This document shows positions 59,354-64,000 of a DNA stretch of 64,000 nucleotides, piece after piece (the first letter of the stretch is position 1; the number at the start of each line of letters is the position of its first letter). The DNA is taken from positions 22,812 through 86,811 of the forward strand of contig JAJCYR010000042.1 in the NCBI GenBank assembly GCA_029262775.1, read 5' to 3'. Under the pieces are notes generated by a model, which searched no databases, had not been told where the DNA came from, and saw only the letters and a program-made list of their open reading frames with translations. Both the position numbers and the translations under genes were made by a program. Origin of the DNA: Bacteroidota bacterium (GTDB lineage Bacteria; Bacteroidota; Rhodothermia; Rhodothermales; UBA10348).

Positions 59354-60787
59354 CTACCGGACAATCACGCTCTGCCAGTTCTGCTCCTGCCGCTCCCCGG
59401 TTACCGTCGAATGCAGCAGCTCGAACCGGCCGAACCCATCCATGTCCGCAAACACAAACATGGACTGCCCCTCTCCGGAGATATTATTATACTCCCAGAC
59501 CTCGTACGGAGCCATGCCACGATCAAACAAGTGCGGCTCCACAGCTGTCGGCGTACCGTATTTCAGCAGCACCTGCCCGCGATCCGTCGCCCAACCCTCC
59601 GTGAAACTCGTCGTATAGCGGTCGTTGGCGTACTGCACGAGGGCATAGAAATTCTCCTGGTACTCGTTGACCGGCGTCGACGCATTCGGGTCACGGGCCT
59701 GCCAGAAATCCATCATGAACCGCCGGCGCTCGTCCAGATCCTTGATGGAGCGAAGCCGTTTCCACTCTGAATCGGCCGCAATGGCGCGAATATGCTTCGC
59801 CATCCGGTCTACCTCCTCCTCGTCCATGTGCGCATACTGGCTCGATTCAAAGTCCGTCTCGACGGCCACCGGCCGCTCCACCTGCACGTCCGGATTGTAG
59901 ACAAAAAACTTGCGTGTCTGCTCGGTGATGGCCTCGTTGTTTTCGTTGAGAAGCGCTATGCGCAGAAAATAGGAGCCACTCGGCAGGCTCTTGATATTGA
60001 ACGATCCGACGAGCACGTCTGGACTGCGCAGCGACCGCTCCGCGCGCCGCTGAAAATTGGGCATGGGCTGCGGAATATTGGCCTCGGCGATGTACGTAAA
60101 GACCGTGTATTTTCCGGTAGATGCGTCGACCTGGTCCAGGCCATACGCTTCTGCATAGTAGAACAGGAAATTCAATCCGCTGCCAAAAAGCTGGTTGGCG
60201 TTTGGCCGGATGAGCATTCCGTTCTTGAAGAAGGGATCTTCATTATTCTGACTCGGCGTGATCTGGCTGGCAAGTGTCACGTCTGACACGGAGACTGAAT
60301 TAGCCTTCGCATAATTCTGGACGAGTACGTCCCGCCGCACGGACAATTCCTGGTCCAGGCCGGGCGCCCCAGCGGGAATGGTGGCACGCAGCTCGTACTC
60401 GCCTGGGGCTACGCTGGCGCGGACCTGATGCACGAAATGCTGCCCCTCAACGAGTGTTGTGGTATCTGGCACCATGAACGAGAGCGGTATTGCTTCCGAC
60501 CATACGGGGTCTGTTGGGGTGCCGTCGAGGGTGGCCTGTGTCGAGCGAACGAGCGCAAGCCGTACCTCAAGTTCGGCCAGAAAGCCACCGTCTGCGGCCG
60601 TGTAGGTCAGTGAGGCCGCTTCAAAGGCCAGGTATATTTCCAGTAGGGCCTGCCCATCGTCGTAGGCGAACGTGGCGTGGTCCACATCAAGCTGAATTGG
60701 CATGGACTGCGCCCTTGCGCTACCATCGAAAATAAGCAGGGCAGCAAGGGCTACGGCTGAGATATGGATGTATTTGGGAGCTCGCAT
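59354..60787 (-). CDS. GWxTD-domain exported protein
   Basis: The 477-residue protein (signal ISAVALAALLIFDGSARAQ) has an N-terminal beta-rich half and the C-terminal GWxTD domain: DFWQARDPNASTPVNEYQENFY, FTEGWATDRGQVLLKYGTPT and YEVWEYNN. This domain is widespread in Bacteroidota and related phyla, with unknown function; it is usually in secreted, surface or gliding-associated proteins. It stands between the UbiA-like gene and asnS on the minus strand. Confidence 0.85.
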   Translation of the reverse strand: MRAPKYIHISAVALAALLIFDGSARAQSMPIQLDVDHATFAYDDGQALLEIYLAFEAASLTYTAADGGFLAELEVRLALVRSTQATLDGTPTDPVWSEAIPLSFMVPDTTTLVEGQHFVHQVRASVAPGEYELRATIPAGAPGLDQELSVRRDVLVQNYAKANSVSVSDVTLASQITPSQNNEDPFFKNGMLIRPNANQLFGSGLNFLFYYAEAYGLDQVDASTGKYTVFTYIAEANIPQPMPNFQRRAERSLRSPDVLVGSFNIKSLPSGSYFLRIALLNENNEAITEQTRKFFVYNPDVQVERPVAVETDFESSQYAHMDEEEVDRMAKHIRAIAADSEWKRLRSIKDLDERRRFMMDFWQARDPNASTPVNEYQENFYALVQYANDRYTTSFTEGWATDRGQVLLKYGTPTAVEPHLFDRGMAPYEVWEYNNISGEGQSMFVFADMDGFGRFELLHSTVTGERQEQNWQSVIVR

Positions 60788-60940
60788 GGTCCGTAGTGAT
60801 CAATAGGTTAACCGGCAATAAACGAAATATATCGAGGGCGCGGCATCAAAAGCGCACCAACCGGTAAGTATATACCACTGAATGGTCATTTCGCTCCGGC
60901 GGAAGGATGCATCATGGTGGGGCCGCGAGTAGGAGCGCCT
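60788..60940. other. Intergenic region upstream of the GWxTD gene
   Basis: This 153-nt region contains AT-rich patches (ATATATC, GTATATACC) that may include the GWxTD promoter, plus the 3' side of the UbiA-like gene. No hairpin or ORF is convincing. Confidence 0.4.
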
Positions 60941-61849
60941 TCACGCCCAAATCAGGAAGGCCGGTACTACGGGCCAGGCAGCGATGACATCCAGATGGAA
61001 CACGCGGCGGCGGGTGAGGGCAGACTGCGGGCGCGTGAGAAAGATCTGCGCGACAAGCCCTGCGAGGTCCAGAACGAGCCACAGGGCGGCTGCGGTCAGA
61101 CCGGCCGGGGCGGCCGCCCCGGTTGGTCCGGCCGCCCCGGTCGCGCTCAGTGCCATGACTACGCCCACGCCTGCCGTGAGGGCCACGGTACCTGTGACGA
61201 CGTTGACCCCGTAGAGTCGTTTTCTCGTCCACGACGCCGTCAGGCCGGGATTGCCCGCATGGATGTCTCCCGGACGATCCACATACTCGGCCGACAGCAC
61301 GTTCGGTAGCAGCCACAGCGTGCGGTAGGCCGCAAGCAGGAGGACAAGCAGCCACGGGGTCGGGGTACCACCACCGTACGCATGCACCGCTCCGGGCGCC
61401 TGCGCAGCCGACATTGAAAGGGCGGGCAGCGCTACAACGCCTACTCCCCATACGAGGGCAATGAATGGACTCCGCGCCGGGCCGAGCAGGCGCTTGAGGC
61501 TCCACGCTGTGGGCAACGCGTACCAAAGTCCGAGTGCGCCGGCCGCCGCGCCCGCCGCCCAGACCCGCAGCGGGAATGGGCCCAAGAGAATCGGCAGCAT
61601 CAAAAAGTTCAGTGGAACCACGCTCGACTCTCCGCCTGACCCCTTGCCGGAATGGCGCAGGTTTACCTCGTCTTCCGGCCGCGACCCGAAATTTCTATCT
61701 ACGGCGTATACCAGAACTGCTCCCGCCGTACCAGCCAACAGGAGCGTCGCATGCACAGGGCTACCCAGCAGCCACATGCTCGAAAGCAGAAGCGCCGCAG
61801 CAACAAAACCAACGTGGACGCTCCTGCCTATCGTTCGGAGTATGTCCAA
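60941..61849 (-). CDS. UbiA-like membrane protein with altered Asp motifs
   Basis: The 302-residue protein has about eight membrane segments. The region LVYAVDRNFGSRPEDEVNLRHS lies where UbiA prenyltransferases have NDxxDxxxD. Later YVDRPGDIHAGNPGLTASWTRKRLYG lies where the second Asp motif would be. The layout resembles UbiA-family proteins, but the canonical NDxxDxxxD is not intact, so catalysis as a prenyltransferase is uncertain. Confidence 0.5.
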   Translation of the reverse strand: MDILRTIGRSVHVGFVAAALLLSSMWLLGSPVHATLLLAGTAGAVLVYAVDRNFGSRPEDEVNLRHSGKGSGGESSVVPLNFLMLPILLGPFPLRVWAAGAAAGALGLWYALPTAWSLKRLLGPARSPFIALVWGVGVVALPALSMSAAQAPGAVHAYGGGTPTPWLLVLLLAAYRTLWLLPNVLSAEYVDRPGDIHAGNPGLTASWTRKRLYGVNVVTGTVALTAGVGVVMALSATGAAGPTGAAAPAGLTAAALWLVLDLAGLVAQIFLTRPQSALTRRRVFHLDVIAAWPVVPAFLIWA

Positions 61850-61867
61850 GGTGCGGCTACTTCACGG

Positions 61868-64000
61868 CTATTTCAGGAGCGTCATGGTGCCTGTTGCCGT
61901 CCGCGTACCGGTCGGCCCGCTGGCAATGACCTGGTACAGATAGATACCAGAAGACATGTCGGACGCTGTGACTTCCACGTACTGATCCGTTCCGGCAGGC
62001 ATGGCTCGTGCTGGCAGGGTCAGCATAGTCCGCCCCAGCATGTCCATGACACGCACTTCGACGTCAGCCGCCTCCGGCAAATCGAATTCAATGCGCGTAC
62101 GGTCAACAAAAGGATTGGGATACGTTCCACGCAGCAGAAACTGTCCAGGAATAGATTCATCCAGTTCCGTATCCGTCACGGCGCCCCGCGTTAGTACCGT
62201 CGATTCCGTCTGCCCCGCTTCAATGGCTGCACCATCGGTCGAGGCCAGTCGCCAATACACGGTGGCAGCTGCACCCGGCTGGGGAGCCCCTGTAATCTCA
62301 TCGACCATGGCCGCCGCTTCGGCAACCGTTACAGAAACACTGTTCGCGGCACTATCGGTGACGTCGTAGGCAGCCAGGATCTGACCCAGGTCAGCGAGGC
62401 TTTCTTCCGCGCTGGCAACAAGCACCAACCTGACGTCATCGCCGTCGGAGTCCACCGGCGAGCCGGTCCACGTTATATCGAAAAGAATATCTCCGGGATC
62501 ACCCATCACGTCAGCGGTGAACGGAGCAGTCACACCAACGGTCGATGGCGCGTTGTTACTCGCTGGTTTCAGTTGCGCCCTGAGTTCGCCCTCAACCCGA
62601 TCTGTCGTCCGAATGTTGACAAACACATTACCGGCCCGATACGCATCAATGAATTCCTGTACGGTAACTCCCCCGGACAGGGAGACGGTATCGAGATCGA
62701 ATGTGTTGGACCCGGCCTCGAAGGTGCCGGAGTCTGCGCCCGGGTTGCCACCCTGCATGGTCGGCGTAAGTGACAGCACACTTGAGCCACCATCTCCAAA
62801 AGCACCCACCCCGACCTGCGCCGACGCAAAAAGGGATTCCAGTCCCATGAAGGACCCCGTGATTTCGAGCATATTGTCTTCTTCGGTGTAGCGTGCGGTT
62901 ACCGCGCCGCTACCAGCTACCTGTTGCAGTACCGGCTGATGAATACCCGACAGTTCACCGTGGCCCGTTTCGACCAGCTGTACGGTTATGGTAAAAACCG
63001 GTGCCAACACCTCGATATCGCCATCGGTAACAACGACCTGCACGGCGAACGATCCGGCAGCATCAGCCGACCAGGAAAAAGTACCGGTAAAAACGTCTAT
63101 AAAAGCACCCGCGGGTCCGCTCACAATACTGAACGACAATGCGTCATTTTCTGCATCCGATGCCACGAACTGCCCTTCTACCTGGGCACCAACTTCCACC
63201 GTCACATCCGCAATCGTATCGGTAAACACCGGTGCATCATTTACCGGATTGATGGTGATCGTGACCGTAGCTTCAGCCGTAGCCGATCCGTCACTGGCTT
63301 CATAAACGAACGAATCTGACGTCGTCTCCGATCCATCATGCATGTAGACAAATGAACCGTCTGGATCAAGATCAAGCGTGCCACTGGCGGGACCGGTAAC
63401 AACAGCTGCGGTCATGGGATCTCCGTCAGGCTCGACGTCATTCGCCAGCACACCTGATCCAACGATTACCGTCAATAATCCCCCCTCATCAACCTCGTAG
63501 GCATCGTCAACCGGCTGGGGTGGACTGAGCACGTTCAACCCACTTTCTGGCACATCAGGTTCAAACGGTACGGGTGGAGCACCTTGTCCAGGAATGGAAA
63601 CATTGAACCTCATTTCATCTAATTGCAGAATACCCCCTCCTGCTGTTCCATTTATGCTGAGTTCCAGAAATACCAGAACGCCATCATCCGTAATGGGATT
63701 GGAGGACCCACCGAATGCGGTCACAAGATTGTTGCCCTCCTCAAAGTTGTTGCTGCTCCATCCACAACCGCCACAGACTTTCGGCTCAAGAATGGTTCCC
63801 GTGGTGGATCTGCCCACGTAGGACATGTTCGCCGTAGTAGATACAACACGGAAGGAGAACGACGTAAACCCGGATTCAGGAATATCGGTGAGGGTGACGG
63901 GTACGGAGACGACATCACCCACTTCACCCTGTATATCCCCAACATCGACCTGGATCTGGGCAGATGCGCCCTGTATCAGGATCAGGCCTGCGGCGGACAG
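61868..64000 (-). CDS. Large secreted multi-domain protein with T9SS sorting tail, 5' end beyond window
   Basis: The visible frame of 710 residues begins inside a signal peptide (LSAAGLILIQGASAQ). Domains in order are: cohesin-like beta region (~28-135); VCBS/cadherin-like repeats (DDAYEVDEGGLLTVIV...LANDVEPDGDPM and APVFTDTIADVTVEVGAQVE); a CHRD domain (GNVFVNIRTTDRVEGELRAQL); two further Ig-like stretches; and a typical Por/T9SS type A tail (GTYPNPFVDRTRIEFDLPEA...MSSGIYLYQV). It is exported to the outer surface by the type IX system. The track start at 63922 is an artefact of the window edge. Confidence 0.88.
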   Translation of the reverse strand: MSAAGLILIQGASAQIQVDVGDIQGEVGDVVSVPVTLTDIPESGFTSFSFRVVSTTANMSYVGRSTTGTILEPKVCGGCGWSSNNFEEGNNLVTAFGGSSNPITDDGVLVFLELSINGTAGGGILQLDEMRFNVSIPGQGAPPVPFEPDVPESGLNVLSPPQPVDDAYEVDEGGLLTVIVGSGVLANDVEPDGDPMTAAVVTGPASGTLDLDPDGSFVYMHDGSETTSDSFVYEASDGSATAEATVTITINPVNDAPVFTDTIADVTVEVGAQVEGQFVASDAENDALSFSIVSGPAGAFIDVFTGTFSWSADAAGSFAVQVVVTDGDIEVLAPVFTITVQLVETGHGELSGIHQPVLQQVAGSGAVTARYTEEDNMLEITGSFMGLESLFASAQVGVGAFGDGGSSVLSLTPTMQGGNPGADSGTFEAGSNTFDLDTVSLSGGVTVQEFIDAYRAGNVFVNIRTTDRVEGELRAQLKPASNNAPSTVGVTAPFTADVMGDPGDILFDITWTGSPVDSDGDDVRLVLVASAEESLADLGQILAAYDVTDSAANSVSVTVAEAAAMVDEITGAPQPGAAATVYWRLASTDGAAIEAGQTESTVLTRGAVTDTELDESIPGQFLLRGTYPNPFVDRTRIEFDLPEAADVEVRVMDMLGRTMLTLPARAMPAGTDQYVEVTASDMSSGIYLYQVIASGPTGTRTATGTMTLLK

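Overview
The window is about 60% GC and tightly packed. It most likely comes from a Bacteroidota/Rhodothermota-type bacterium, possibly Rhodothermales. The inference rests on a Por-type C-terminal sorting tail (T9SS), a GWxTD-domain protein, a GNAT-nitrilase fusion, a FolK-deoxynucleoside kinase fusion, a CarB without the C-terminal regulatory domain, an FtsX/MacB-type permease, and a GroEL ending in GGM repeats under a CIRCE operator. The genus cannot be named from the sequence alone.

Layout: 1-1129 is the edge of a surface-polysaccharide locus (specialised NusG antiterminator, then a sulfotransferase cut by the window edge). 1200-3730 is a short accessory stretch made almost entirely of toxin-antitoxin genes, one intact VapBC among remnants of VapB, DUF433, DUF2281-PemK, RelB-YafQ and a broken NYN-domain gene. 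3765-23475 is housekeeping: metG; a forward operon hisA / class V aminotransferase / lolA / YbhN-like / degenerate M1 peptidase; a reverse operon rluD-ptsN-hisS-lgt-rlmB; then obg-dprA, rlpA-yigZ and psd-pssA-purS-clpS.

23693-46000 holds a large ABC permease, the carAB operon with a terminator-like hairpin in its leader, a TonB-like protein, a probable periplasmic copper/thiol operon (two paralogous Cys-rich secreted proteins followed by a CusF-TlpA fusion), a GH26 glycosidase, tRNA-Arg(CCU), a second class V aminotransferase, an MFS transporter, a Nif3-family protein, a coiled-coil protein whose zinc ribbon is lost, RNase P RNA, secG, rsmE, an Omp85-type protein and mutY. 46056-48192 is the CIRCE-groES-groEL unit with a strong terminator.

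48200-55510 is the second accessory stretch: an intact Rpn-family nuclease gene, a second Rpn gene broken by frameshift and by a 159-bp element with terminal inverted repeats, and an AbiE-type module (antitoxin intact, nucleotidyltransferase toxin frameshifted). The AbiE module lies between two 124-bp direct copies of the 3' end of glmM. Between the Rpn genes are the GNAT-nitrilase gene, folK-dNK and a small membrane protein. 55532-64000 returns to core genes: glmM, a SIMPL protein, asnS with a coiled-coil insertion, a GWxTD protein, a UbiA-like membrane protein and a large secreted cohesin/cadherin/CHRD protein with a T9SS tail, cut by the right edge.

The best candidates for undescribed biology are the twin Cys-protein + CusF-TlpA operon (31152-32892) and the duplicated glmM-end slot that carries defence modules (52160-55650). 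All functional calls come from reading motifs by eye; no database search was run.
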